A DNA stretch of 50,171 bases, taken from positions 1 through 50,171 of the forward strand of contig DWZE01000012.1 in NCBI GenBank assembly GCA_019118325.1. Reading direction: 5' to 3'. A program made the position numbers and the translations under genes. The notes under the pieces were generated by a model. That model did not search any database. It was given only the letters and a program-made list of their open reading frames with translations, and was not told the DNA's origin. Shown here piece after piece: positions 15,827 through 24,763 of the stretch. Each line of letters opens with the position of its first letter. Within the stretch, counting starts at the first letter, position 1. The stretch comes from Candidatus Bacteroides intestinavium (GTDB lineage Bacteria > Bacteroidota > Bacteroidia > Bacteroidales > Bacteroidaceae).

Positions 15827-17779
15827 ATGAAAAAGATATTGATAAGCATTGCACTATTGGCGGGCATCACCCTGACCGGATGTAATGACAGTTTTTTGGA
15901 TAAGACCCCGGTAACAGACCTGACGGAAGAGAACGCGTTTACCTCGTACGCCAACTTCCAGAGCTTCATGTGGCCCTGCTACGAAATGTTCACCAATACC
16001 ACCATCGCCACCTCCACGCGCAGCAATGGCTGGGGCGTAGGTGGACAGTACGAAGGCGATGTGGACGCCAACTATTTCAACAACCGTTCGTCCAGCGGAT
16101 TCAACGAGTTTGCTTATCAGACCGTGGGCAATGTCGCTTCGGGCAACGGCTGGAACTTCAGTTCGTTCATCCGCCGCATCAACATCATGCTGTCGCACAT
16201 TGACGGGTCTTCCATGACGCAAGAAGAAAAAGACCACTGGCGTGCAGTAGGCTACTTCTTCCACTCCTTCTGGTATATGGAGCTCATCAACCGCTTTGGC
16301 GATGTGCCTTGGGTGGACCAGGTCTTGACGGAAGAGTCCGAAGCCACGTACGGTCCGCGCGTTGAACGCACCATTGTGGCCGACTATGTGCTGGAACGCC
16401 TGCAATGGGCCGAAGAACACATCGGCGACTTCTCGACACAAGACGGCAACAATGCCATCGACCAAGATTGCGTCCGGGCAGCCCTCTCCCGCTTCACGCT
16501 GCGCGAAGGCACGTGGCGCAAGTATCACGGGCTCTCCGGCTATGAAGCTTATCTGGAAGAGTGTGTCCGCGTTTCCGAAGAGCTGATGCTTGATTATCCC
16601 GAACTCTACACCGGCACAGACAGCCAGCCGGGAGCCGGATATGGCGAAATGTGGACCACGGAAGACCTGGGAGGCGTGCCCGGCATCATCCTCTACAAGG
16701 AATACGTGAGCGGCATCAACGCCGTACAGGGCGGCTGCTACCTCGAACATACTTCCAGCCAAAGTATCGAGGTAAACCAAAACACCGTCGACCTGTACCT
16801 GATGAAAAACGGTTTGCCCATCCATAACCCGGAATCGGGATACTATGGCGACCAGACCATGTATGACACGTTCCGCGACCGTGACCCGAGACTGTACCAC
16901 ACCGTGATACCGCCCTACCGGGTAGAAGCAGGCGGCGCAGACACGCCGGAAGAGAACCCCAACGCCGACTGGGGCTATACATCCGACCCCGTAGAGCGTG
17001 AATACATCGACATCATGGGGGCCAATTACAGCCGCAGCAACCCGGGCATCGGAATGAAACGCCTGCCCGTGCAGAACTGGTCGGCTTCGCTGGTGACTGA
17101 AATTCCCCGCTTGGGCGAAGGTGGCGCCTACCTGCAATGCCGGTCGGGCTATTACCTGTGGAAACTGTACTGCAACTGGGAAGAGAATTTCAACAACGGT
17201 TCCCTGAACGTGGCCGACAAGCCCATCTTCAAGATTGAGGAAGTCTTGCTGAACTACGCCGAAGCCATGTGCGAGTTAGGCCGGTTCACCCAAGATGCGG
17301 CCGACCGCTCCATCAACAAGCTGCGCGACCGCGCCGAAGTGGCCCGCATGACAGTGGCCCAAATCAATGACAGTTTCGACCCCGACCGTCCCTACTACTA
17401 TCCGGAAGGAAACACGGCCGGCGTGCAAGTGCCCGCCCTGTTGTGGGAAATCCGTCGTGAACGCATCATTGAGTTGTTGGGCGAGGGATTCGGCTTCTAC
17501 GACGTACGCCGCTGGCGCATGGCGCCTTGGTTCATCAACCAAGCGCCCCGAGGCATCTGGGTGACCAAGGAATATGCCACGGCCAACAACCGCACGCTCT
17601 ACAACGAATCCACCGGTTTCTCGGACGGAGCCAGCGGCTCAATGACCGAAGGATATCTGTATCTCTTTAATGACCCTGTGGCCGAAGGCAATGGCTGGCT
17701 GGACAAATATTACTTGTATCAGGTGCCCACGGATGAAATCCTGCTGAACCCGGACATTACGCAGAACCCGGGCTGGTAA
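15827..17779 (+). CDS. susD: SusD/RagB-family surface glycan-binding lipoprotein
   Basis: 650 aa from the ATG at 15827 (MKKILIS). In-frame ATGs also lie at 15818 and 15821, adding only three residues. The lipobox LTGC puts the lipidated Cys at 19. The N-terminal SusD signature (FLDKTPVTDLTEENAFTSYA) and the family ending NPDITQNPGW are both present, as is the helical TPR-like scaffold (ELINRFGDVPWVDQVL, RAALSRFTLREGTWRKYHG). SusD proteins lid the SusC barrel and deliver ligand. The TPALLWEIRRERIIELLGE-like stretch (VPALLWEIRRERIIELLGEG) is the conserved C-terminal helix. It is co-transcribed with susC. Confidence 0.94.
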   Translation: MKKILISIALLAGITLTGCNDSFLDKTPVTDLTEENAFTSYANFQSFMWPCYEMFTNTTIATSTRSNGWGVGGQYEGDVDANYFNNRSSSGFNEFAYQTVGNVASGNGWNFSSFIRRINIMLSHIDGSSMTQEEKDHWRAVGYFFHSFWYMELINRFGDVPWVDQVLTEESEATYGPRVERTIVADYVLERLQWAEEHIGDFSTQDGNNAIDQDCVRAALSRFTLREGTWRKYHGLSGYEAYLEECVRVSEELMLDYPELYTGTDSQPGAGYGEMWTTEDLGGVPGIILYKEYVSGINAVQGGCYLEHTSSQSIEVNQNTVDLYLMKNGLPIHNPESGYYGDQTMYDTFRDRDPRLYHTVIPPYRVEAGGADTPEENPNADWGYTSDPVEREYIDIMGANYSRSNPGIGMKRLPVQNWSASLVTEIPRLGEGGAYLQCRSGYYLWKLYCNWEENFNNGSLNVADKPIFKIEEVLLNYAEAMCELGRFTQDAADRSINKLRDRAEVARMTVAQINDSFDPDRPYYYPEGNTAGVQVPALLWEIRRERIIELLGEGFGFYDVRRWRMAPWFINQAPRGIWVTKEYATANNRTLYNESTGFSDGASGSMTEGYLYLFNDPVAEGNGWLDKYYLYQVPTDEILLNPDITQNPGW

Positions 17780-17842
17780 TCCTCCCAATGAAAGCGCTCC
17801 CAAGCCTATCAAGGAATTACAAGGATTGTTAAATACTGACCC

Positions 17843-17902
17843 AAACTGCCTTAAACGGGCAGGAGAACAAAATGTTTTCCCTACCTTTAAGGCAGTTTTC
17901 AT
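17843..17902 (+). terminator. Inverted repeat with short T-run between susD and the sulfatase gene
   Basis: AAACTGCCTTAAA (17843-17855) pairs perfectly with TTTAAGGCAGTTT (17886-17898) around 30 bp and is followed by another T. It could act as a leaky terminator or processing hairpin that lowers sulfatase expression relative to susCD. Confidence 0.55.
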
Positions 17903-17925
17903 ATCCATACCCCTAAAAAAGAACA

Positions 17926-19470
17926 ATGAACAAGAACAAGAAAGCACTGTTCTGCACAGGGTTGCTGGCAACAGCCTGTGCTGTCCATGCCGGAACGGCG
18001 GACAAGAACAAAGACCCGAAGCCCAACATCCTCTTTATCCTGTGTGACGACATGGGATACGGCGACCTGGGCTGCTACGGCCAGAAGTACATCCAGACCC
18101 CCAACCTCGACCGCATGGCCCAGGAAGGCATGCTCTTCACCCAGGCGTATGCCGGAAGCCCCGTCAGCGCCCCCTCGCGCGCCGCGCTGATGACCGGACA
18201 GCACTCCGGACACGGACACGTCCGCGGCAACAAGGAATACTGGCAGGGAGAAGTCATGTACGGACAGAACAAGGACTATGCCATCGTGGGCCAGGAGCCT
18301 TACGACCCGGAGCACATCATCCTGCCTGAAATCATGAAACAGAACGGTTACACCACAGGCATGTTCGGCAAATGGGCCGGCGGCTACGAAGGCTCTGTCT
18401 CCACCCCTGACAAGCGCGGCGTGGACGAGTACTATGGCTACATCTGCCAGTTCCAGGCCCACCTTTACTATCCCAACTTCCTCAACCGCTTCAGCCGCTC
18501 GGCGGGCGACACAGCCGTGGTGCGCGAGGTAATGGAGCAGAACATCCGGCACGCCATGTACGGCGACGACTACCGCAACCGCACGCAATACTCCGCCGAC
18601 ATCATCCACCAAAAGGCCCTGGAATGGCTGGACAGCCAGGACGGCAGCCAGCCGTTCTACGGATTCCTCACCTACACCCTGCCCCACGCCGAGCTGGCAC
18701 AGCCCGAGGACTCCATCCTGAAGGGATATAAACAGAAGTTCTTCACCGACAAGACGTGGGGAGGCAGCGAAGGCTCGCGCTACAATCCGGCGGAACACAC
18801 GCACGCCCAGTTTGCCGGCATGATCACACGCCTGGACGCCTACGTGGGCGAAATCCTGGCCAAGCTGAAGGAAAAGGGGCTGGACAAGAACACCCTCGTC
18901 ATCTTCAGCAGCGACAACGGCCCCCACGAGGAAGGCGGTGCGGACCCGGCATTCTTCGGACGCGACGGCAAGCTGCGCGGCCTGAAACGCCAGTGCTACG
19001 AAGGAGGCATCCGCGTGCCCTTCATCGCCTGGTGGCCCGGACACATCCAAGGCGGACAGGTCAATGACCACCAACTGGCCTTCTACGACGTGATGCCCAC
19101 CTTCTGCGAGCTCGTCGGCGACAAGAAGTTCCCCAAGAAATACCTCAACAAGAAGCTCGAAGGCGACTGCTTCGACGGCATCTCCTTCGCCCCCACCCTG
19201 CTGGGACAGGACGAACGGCAGGCCAAGCACGACTTCCTCTACTGGGAATTCCACGAAACGGACCAGATAGGCCTGCGCATGGGCGACTGGAAGCTGGTGG
19301 TGGTGCGCGGCGTGCCACGCCTGTATGACCTGGCCACCGACATCCACGAAGACCACGACGTGGCTGCCCAGCACCCCGACATCGTGAAGCAGATGACGGA
19401 CATCATCCTGCGCGAACACCGCCCCAGCGAGCTCTTCCGGGTGACGCTGCCCACGCCCGCCGAGCCATGA
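17926..19470 (+). CDS. Exported sulfatase, serine-type (S1 family)
   Basis: 514 aa. A signal peptide (cleavage near AVHA, residue 22) is followed by PNILFILCDDMGYGDLGCYG, with metal ligands Asp41 and Asp42. The active-site motif is Ser81-Ala-Pro-Ser-Arg85 (SAPSRAALMTG), so the residue converted to formylglycine is Ser, not Cys. Maturation therefore needs an anaerobic sulfatase-maturating radical SAM enzyme, which is not in this window. FSSDNGPH (Asp330, Asn331) supplies the remaining metal ligands. It should remove sulfate esters from a sugar in the periplasm or at the surface. It follows susCD; no glycoside hydrolase accompanies it. The TGA stop overlaps the first core of repeat array C. The sulfatase subfamily and linkage specificity cannot be read by eye. 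Confidence 0.92.
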   Translation: MNKNKKALFCTGLLATACAVHAGTADKNKDPKPNILFILCDDMGYGDLGCYGQKYIQTPNLDRMAQEGMLFTQAYAGSPVSAPSRAALMTGQHSGHGHVRGNKEYWQGEVMYGQNKDYAIVGQEPYDPEHIILPEIMKQNGYTTGMFGKWAGGYEGSVSTPDKRGVDEYYGYICQFQAHLYYPNFLNRFSRSAGDTAVVREVMEQNIRHAMYGDDYRNRTQYSADIIHQKALEWLDSQDGSQPFYGFLTYTLPHAELAQPEDSILKGYKQKFFTDKTWGGSEGSRYNPAEHTHAQFAGMITRLDAYVGEILAKLKEKGLDKNTLVIFSSDNGPHEEGGADPAFFGRDGKLRGLKRQCYEGGIRVPFIAWWPGHIQGGQVNDHQLAFYDVMPTFCELVGDKKFPKKYLNKKLEGDCFDGISFAPTLLGQDERQAKHDFLYWEFHETDQIGLRMGDWKLVVVRGVPRLYDLATDIHEDHDVAAQHPDIVKQMTDIILREHRPSELFRVTLPTPAEP

Positions 19471-19562
19471 TATCGCCCGGCGCGGACGGAGATATCGCCG
19501 GGCACAAGCGTGGATATCTCCGCCCGAGGGCAGGGATATCCCCGTCCGCGGACGGGGACATC
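19469..19562. repeat. 22-bp phased repeat array C (sulfatase/tolC gap)
   Basis: Cores lie at 19469, 19491, 19513 and 19535 (all GATATC) and 19557 (GACATC): five units at exactly 22 bp. One spacer, CCCGTCCGCGGACGGG, is a perfect palindrome centred 11 bp from its neighbouring GATATC dyad. The first core shares two bases with the sulfatase stop codon. The array ends 34 bp before the tolC promoter. Confidence 0.95.
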
Positions 19563-19595
19563 ATCGTACAGGAAGGCCGGCCCGACTGTTAAACA

Positions 19596-19627
19596 TTTGC
19601 CGATTCCGCCGGAAATCCGTACCTTTG
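19596..19627 (+). promoter_or_regulatory. Promoter of the exporter operon
   Basis: TTTG (19596-19599), 20 bp, then TACCTTTG (19620-19627): an exact match to the Bacteroides consensus, 22 bp upstream of the tolC-like ATG. Confidence 0.85.
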
Positions 19628-19649
19628 CAGTCCGATTCAGGATACACAC

Positions 19650-20978
19650 ATGAGAAAGACAAGACAACCACACTCCATTCTTGTGGCATTGTTCTGCCTC
19701 CTGGCCATCCTCCTGCCCACGGCCTCCCCGGCCCAGACCGACTCTTTGGACCTCAGCATCGAACAACTCTTCGAGCGCGGAATGAAGCACAGCTTTCCCA
19801 TCGAAGCCGACCGCCTGCAAGAGAGCATGGCCCGCGAAGCGGCACAAACCGCCCGGCGGGACCTCCTGCCCGACATCGAAGTGGGCCTGCGCGGAGCTTT
19901 CGTCGGACAGCCTGTCGTGTGGCAGCACGGACTGTCGGACGCCACCCGCCCCGAAACGCCCCACTGGTCGCAGAACTATGCCGTAGACTTCACCCAGCCG
20001 CTCTACGAAGGCGGACGCCTGAAGTACGCCGTCCGCCGGGCCGACCTGCAACGCCGCATCGCCGCCCTGCAGACCGCCACAGACCAGGCCGACCTCAAGC
20101 TCAACCTGCTGGACCATTACCTGGAACTGTTCAGCCTCTACAAGCAACACCTGGTGCTGCGGCGCAACATCGACGAGTCCGAACGCCGACTGGTGGACAT
20201 CCGCCGCATGAAACGCGAGGGCCTCATCACCAACAACGACGTCCTGCGCAGCGAAATGCAGCTGACCGACAACCGCCTGGCCCTGCAACAGACAGAGAAC
20301 GACATCAGCCTCGTCTCCCGCCAACTGGACATCCTGCTGGGACTGGACGAAAACCTGCTCTTGCGCCCGGACACCACCTTATTATATAAAACCTACAGCC
20401 TGGACACCGCCGACGGCTATATCGCCCAAGCCTACGCCGCCGACCCCGCCATGCTGCTGCTGAAGCAACAGACCCGCCTGGCACAGAACGACGTCCGCCT
20501 GACCCGCGCCGAACGGTTGCCGCGACTCTCGCTCTACGCGTCGAACACGCTGGCCCGCCCCCTGTCGCGCACCATGGACGACCTGTACAACAACACCTGG
20601 AACATCGGCCTCTCCCTGTCCTACCCCCTCTCGGCCCTCTACCGCACGAAGAACCGGCTGAACGCCGCCCGCCTGGCCGTGGAGTTGCGCCGCAACGCCG
20701 AGGCACAGAAGGAGCAGGAAATCCGTCTCACCGTCCACAGCGCCTACCTGCACCACCGCGAGGCCGTGGAACGCGTGGAAGCCCTCAAGCTGTCCGTCCG
20801 CCAGGCTGAAGAGAACTACCGCATCATGCGCAACCGCTACCTCAACCAACTGGCCATCCTCACCGACCTGCTGGACGCGGACAACCTGCGCCTGAACGCC
20901 GAACCGCAACTGACCACCGCCCGCACCCAAGTGATACGCACCTACTATGAACTGCAACGGGCGGCAGGAAAACTGTAG
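19650..20978 (+). CDS. TolC-family outer-membrane efflux protein
   Basis: 442 aa. The signal peptide ends near PAQ (residue 29). Two TolC-like repeats follow, each with long amphipathic helices (ALQTATDQADLKLNLLDHYL, EIRLTVHSAYLHHREAVE) and beta strands (VDFTQPLYEGGRLKYAV, IGLSLSYPLSALYRTKNR). TolC trimers form the outer-membrane and periplasmic tunnel of tripartite pumps. Downstream are a HlyD-type adaptor and an MFS pump, so the three genes encode a complete EmrAB-TolC-like exporter. The substrate is unknown. It has its own near-consensus promoter and no adjacent regulator. Confidence 0.92.
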   Translation: MRKTRQPHSILVALFCLLAILLPTASPAQTDSLDLSIEQLFERGMKHSFPIEADRLQESMAREAAQTARRDLLPDIEVGLRGAFVGQPVVWQHGLSDATRPETPHWSQNYAVDFTQPLYEGGRLKYAVRRADLQRRIAALQTATDQADLKLNLLDHYLELFSLYKQHLVLRRNIDESERRLVDIRRMKREGLITNNDVLRSEMQLTDNRLALQQTENDISLVSRQLDILLGLDENLLLRPDTTLLYKTYSLDTADGYIAQAYAADPAMLLLKQQTRLAQNDVRLTRAERLPRLSLYASNTLARPLSRTMDDLYNNTWNIGLSLSYPLSALYRTKNRLNAARLAVELRRNAEAQKEQEIRLTVHSAYLHHREAVERVEALKLSVRQAEENYRIMRNRYLNQLAILTDLLDADNLRLNAEPQLTTARTQVIRTYYELQRAAGKL

Positions 20979-20983
20979 AGAAC

Positions 20984-21057
20984 GGTTAGCGGTCAGCGAT
21001 GAGTGATTGATGATTGCCGCCAAACACCCGCCAAACACTGTTCACCAACCGCTAACC
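20984..21057. repeat. Inverted repeat with GGTTAGCGGT arms
   Basis: GGTTAGCGGT (20984-20993) and ACCGCTAACC (21048-21057) flank a short AT-variable segment. AATCACTAACCACTAACC-like sequence continues to about 21095. Similar TAATCATTAA/ACCATTA tracts precede mraY (32720-32750) and ftsZ (42022-42048). It is probably a small repeat family placed between co-directional genes. Confidence 0.6.
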
Positions 21058-21102
21058 GCTAAACGACACTAATCACTAACCACTAACCCCTAATCGCTAT
21101 AT

Positions 21103-22173
21103 ATGGAATCTTCCCTCGAAATGCGCTACCGCCGCCTGAAGAAACGCAAGCGGCGCAACATCATCCTCAACACGGTCTGCCTGCTCATCGCCGGCTCGGG
21201 ACTGCTGTGGACCGTCCACTACTTCTGGCGCTACGTCAACTACGAGATTACGAACGACGCCTTCATCGACCAGTACATATCACCCGTCAACGTCCGCGTG
21301 GCAGGGTACGTCCGCGAGATACGCTTCAAGGAACACCAGTTCGTCCGGCAGGGCGACACCCTCGTCGTGCTGGACGACCGCGAATACCGCATCCGGCAGA
21401 AGGAGGCGCGCGCCGCCCTGCTGGACGCACAGGGGTCGAAGGACGTGCTGCACAGCGGCATCGAGTCGTCCCAAATCCGTGTGGCGGAACAGGAGGCCAA
21501 CATAGCCGAGGCCAAGGCGCGCCTCTGGCAGGCGGAGCAGGACTTCTACCGCTACGAACGCCTCCTGCAAGAGGAGTCCGTCCCCCAACAGCAGTACGAA
21601 CAGGCCAAAGCCACCTACGAAGCCGCACAGGCCCGCTACGAAGCCTTGCTGCGGCAGAAGGACAGCGCCCTGTCCCAATACACCGAAACCAGCAAGCGGC
21701 AGGTCAATGCCCAGGCCGCCATCCTCCGCGCCCAGGCCGCACTGGACCTGGCCGACCTCAACCTGTCCTACACCGTGGTGACCGCCCCCTATGACGGCTA
21801 CATGGGCCGCCGCACGCTGGAGACGGGACAGTACGTCACGGCCGGGCAGACCCTCTCCTACCTGGTGCGACAGACGGACAAGTGGGTGACAGCCAACTAC
21901 CGCGAGACGCAGATTGCCCACATCTACATCGGCCAGGAGGTGCGCATCAAGGTGGACGGCGTGCCGGGACGCGTGTTCCGCGGACACGTCACGGCCATCT
22001 CCGAGGCCACGGGTTCCAAGTACTCGCTGGTGCCCACGGACAATTCGGCAGGCAATTTCGTCAAGGTGCAACAACGTATCCCCGTGCGCATTGACTTCGA
22101 CGGCGTCTCGCCCGAAGACATGAAACTGCTGCGGGCAGGCATGATGGTGGAGACGGAGGCCCTGAAGCGATGA
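21103..22173 (+). CDS. emrA: HlyD/EmrA-type membrane fusion protein
   Basis: 356 aa. A basic N-terminus (RYRRLKKRKRR) precedes one transmembrane helix (about 22-44), leaving the rest periplasmic. A split biotinyl-lipoyl-like domain (YISPVNVRVAGYVREIRFKE near 62, VVTAPYDGYMGRRTLETGQYV near 228) brackets a long coiled-coil hairpin (about 105-215), and a beta-barrel domain closes the chain. This adaptor links an inner-membrane transporter to TolC. It overlaps the MFS gene by ATGA (22170-22173), so the two are coupled. The symbol is assigned by architecture and context. Confidence 0.9.
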   Translation: MESSLEMRYRRLKKRKRRNIILNTVCLLIAGSGLLWTVHYFWRYVNYEITNDAFIDQYISPVNVRVAGYVREIRFKEHQFVRQGDTLVVLDDREYRIRQKEARAALLDAQGSKDVLHSGIESSQIRVAEQEANIAEAKARLWQAEQDFYRYERLLQEESVPQQQYEQAKATYEAAQARYEALLRQKDSALSQYTETSKRQVNAQAAILRAQAALDLADLNLSYTVVTAPYDGYMGRRTLETGQYVTAGQTLSYLVRQTDKWVTANYRETQIAHIYIGQEVRIKVDGVPGRVFRGHVTAISEATGSKYSLVPTDNSAGNFVKVQQRIPVRIDFDGVSPEDMKLLRAGMMVETEALKR

Positions 22174-23786
22174 GCATCACCATTCTCTCTGCCCAATACC
22201 TGGACATCCCCCTGCGACGCGGACTGCCGGACTGGGTGGGCGTGGCGGTCGTCTTCCTCATCATGCTGCCCCTGACCATGCTGAACGGGACGTACACGGG
22301 CAGCATGCTCGAAGTGTCCAACACGCTGGGTGTCTATACCGAGGACATCACCATCGGATTCTATGCAGCGGCAGCGGGCATGGCCGTGGCCTACCCCATC
22401 GTCCCCAAGATACTGGGTGCGTTCAGCAGCAAGTCATTATTGCTGGTGGACCTGACGTTGCAGGTCATACTGAGCTGGACGTGCGCCCATGCCGCCAGTA
22501 CGGACCTGATGGTATGGCTCAGCTTCCTCATCGGCTTTCTGAAAGGTTTTCTGATGTTGTGGGTCATCCGGCGCATCAAACTCATCTTCAGCCCCGCCGA
22601 CGTGCGCAGCGAATTCTACGCCTACTTCTACCCGCTGGTGTTCGGCGGGGGCCAGGCGTCAATGGTCATCACCGCCCTGCTGGCCTACCACTACGACTGG
22701 AAATACATGTATTACTTCATGATGCTCCTGCTGATGGTGGCCATCCTGGCGGTGATCCTTCTCTTCCGCCACGACCGCCCGTCGCGGGGCATCGCCCTCC
22801 GCGAACTGCACGTGCCGGAGATGCTCATCATCGCCACGGGCCTGCTGATGATAGTCTATGTCATCACCTACGGCAAGACGCTGGACTGGATGGCTTCCCC
22901 GCGCATCCGGCTGTTCATCGTGCTGGGGCCATTGCTCGTCGGACTGTTCCTGTGGGAACAATTGCGCGCGCCGTCGCCCTACGTCAGCCTGAAGCCGCTC
23001 TTCCAATGGAAGGCGATGCTGGGCTACGTCTACATGGTGCTGGTCATGCTGTTCAGTACCTCCACCAGCCTGCTGACGTCGTACATGACCTCCATCCTGC
23101 GGGTGGATAACACGCATACCTACACGCTCTACGTCTGGCTGTTGCCGGGCTATGTGCTGGGGGCTTTCCTGTGTTTCTGGTGGTTCCGGTGGCAACGGTG
23201 GCGGTTCCGCTTCCTTATTGCCGGAGGGATGGCGTGCTTCTTCGTGTTCTTCGCCGTGCTCTACTTCACCATCTCGCCGGACAGCCGTTACGAGATGCTC
23301 TACGTGCCGCTGTTCTTCCGCGGGCTGGGGATGATGGTGCTGCTCATCGCCTTCGGCCTCTTCGTGGTGGAGGACCTGCAGCCGAAGTACATGCTCAGCA
23401 ATGCTTTCTTCTTGATTACGTTCCGCGCCGTACTGGCACCCGTGCTCGCCTCGGCCCTCTACAGCAACTGGCTCTACCATCTGCAACAGCGCTACCTGGT
23501 GCAACTCAGCGAGACGGTCACGCAGGTGGATTCCCTCGCCGCCTCGCGCTACGCCTCGTCCCTGGGCAGCAGCCTGACGCAGGGACACGGCATCGACCAG
23601 GCCATGCAGCTGGCCACGAACACGCTCTATACGACACTGCAACAGCAGAGCACACTCCTGGCGCTAAAGCATATTTTGGGCTGGCTGACGGTGGCCACGC
23701 TGATTATTGCCGTCATCTCGCGCTTCATCCCGTTCCACAAGACGGTACGCGTGCCGGTCATCCGCACGGGCGAAGACATGGTATGA
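22170..23786 (+). CDS. emrB: MFS drug:H+ antiporter, EmrB-like
   Basis: 538 aa with roughly fourteen hydrophobic segments, the size and layout of DHA2-type major facilitator pumps. It should exchange protons for a toxic or signalling compound and pass it to the HlyD/TolC partners. The usual motif A region is weak (FGGGQASMVITALLAYHYDWKYMYYFMM covers TM5-6), so the family call rests on topology and operon context. Translational coupling to emrA by ATGA overlap is clear. It ends 10 bp from the convergent glsB stop codon with no room for a separate terminator. Confidence 0.87.
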   Translation: MSITILSAQYLDIPLRRGLPDWVGVAVVFLIMLPLTMLNGTYTGSMLEVSNTLGVYTEDITIGFYAAAAGMAVAYPIVPKILGAFSSKSLLLVDLTLQVILSWTCAHAASTDLMVWLSFLIGFLKGFLMLWVIRRIKLIFSPADVRSEFYAYFYPLVFGGGQASMVITALLAYHYDWKYMYYFMMLLLMVAILAVILLFRHDRPSRGIALRELHVPEMLIIATGLLMIVYVITYGKTLDWMASPRIRLFIVLGPLLVGLFLWEQLRAPSPYVSLKPLFQWKAMLGYVYMVLVMLFSTSTSLLTSYMTSILRVDNTHTYTLYVWLLPGYVLGAFLCFWWFRWQRWRFRFLIAGGMACFFVFFAVLYFTISPDSRYEMLYVPLFFRGLGMMVLLIAFGLFVVEDLQPKYMLSNAFFLITFRAVLAPVLASALYSNWLYHLQQRYLVQLSETVTQVDSLAASRYASSLGSSLTQGHGIDQAMQLATNTLYTTLQQQSTLLALKHILGWLTVATLIIAVISRFIPFHKTVRVPVIRTGEDMV

Positions 23787-23796
23787 CAGGCCGGCG

Positions 23797-24756
23797 TCAG
23801 AAGCACTTGGCTTCGCCCTGCTTGGCCTCGTTCTCGATGTAGGACTGGATGTGGCGCATACGCTTCTCCACCAGGATTTCGTCCACGGCAATGAGAATGC
23901 CGGTTTCCTCCACGTCGCCGAACTCACGGTTGATGGCGGTGCCGAACATGCGCATCGTGGGGCTCAGGCTCATGTAGGCATTGACCAGCGGGGGAATGTT
24001 GTAGCCCAGCTTACGCACCTCGCAGTTCAGAATCTTATAGTCTTCCTTGAAGGTGTCCTTGCAGAAGAGGGCGGCCAGTTCGCGTTCGTCGGTCTCGATC
24101 CGCAGCGGTTCGATGGGGGTGACCAGGCCCTCCCGGTCGCCGAAGTGCTTCTTCAGGAAATAGAGGATCATGTCGCGGCCCGGACGGGAGTAATTGGGAT
24201 ACATGGTGACCTTGCCGAAGAAGTAGCGGACGTTGGGCATGACCACTGTCAAGGCACCCAGGCCGTCCCAAAGATTGTCGAGGGCGAAGAGGCCCTTGTT
24301 GTCCATGCGGGTGCGCTGGTACTCCAGCGTGACGAACGAACGGGCCAGCTCGATGGTGGTGGGGAGATATTCGCGAAGGAACTTGTCGGAGAAGTGGAAC
24401 ATGTGGGCCGTGGCCAGCAGGGGTTGCCCCTTGTCGTCGAAGCGGACGTCCGTGCCCAGGATGTATCGGTAGCCGCCCAGGATTTCTTCGGCCTCGGGAT
24501 TCCAGACGATGAGCTGCTTATAGGGATGCTCCATGACGTCGAACTCGTCGATGTCCACCGACTTGCCCGTACCTCCGCCGGCGGCGCGGAAGGCAATCTC
24601 GCGCAGGCGGCCGATCTCCTGCATCGTGTGGGGGGAGTCATGGGCCGTAACGATGTAAATCTGGTTGTGACTGCGGTTGGTCATGCGCAGGCGCTTGTCT
24701 TCGGTGAGTTCCGCCTTCAGCAGTTCTTTGCTTACCGGTGCAATAATATCTTCCAT
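23797..24756 (-). CDS. glsB: Glycine-lipid N-acyltransferase GlsB (GNAT-like)
   Basis: 319 aa. It resembles hemolysin/OlsB-type GNAT acyltransferases: IGRLREIAFRAAGGGTGKSVDIDEFD, then the core LIVWNPEAEEILGGYRYILG and ELARSFVTLEYQRTRMDNKGLFALDNLWDGL. In Bacteroides thetaiotaomicron the homologous GlsB adds a 3-hydroxy fatty acid to the amino group of glycine, the first step to glycine lipids. That assignment is transferred from known biology because the adjacent upstream gene is the matching O-acyltransferase (7-bp gap). The protein is cytosolic, probably at the inner membrane face. If it acts on another amino acid (ornithine), the product would be an ornithine lipid. Confidence 0.8.
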   Translation of the reverse strand: MEDIIAPVSKELLKAELTEDKRLRMTNRSHNQIYIVTAHDSPHTMQEIGRLREIAFRAAGGGTGKSVDIDEFDVMEHPYKQLIVWNPEAEEILGGYRYILGTDVRFDDKGQPLLATAHMFHFSDKFLREYLPTTIELARSFVTLEYQRTRMDNKGLFALDNLWDGLGALTVVMPNVRYFFGKVTMYPNYSRPGRDMILYFLKKHFGDREGLVTPIEPLRIETDERELAALFCKDTFKEDYKILNCEVRKLGYNIPPLVNAYMSLSPTMRMFGTAINREFGDVEETGILIAVDEILVEKRMRHIQSYIENEAKQGEAKCF

Positions 24757-24763
24757 ATTCAGT

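Noticed and set aside
17926..19470. Cysteine-type sulfatase or alkaline phosphatase
   Set aside because: No CxPxR motif is present; the serine-type SAPSR in the right context fits a Ser-type sulfatase.
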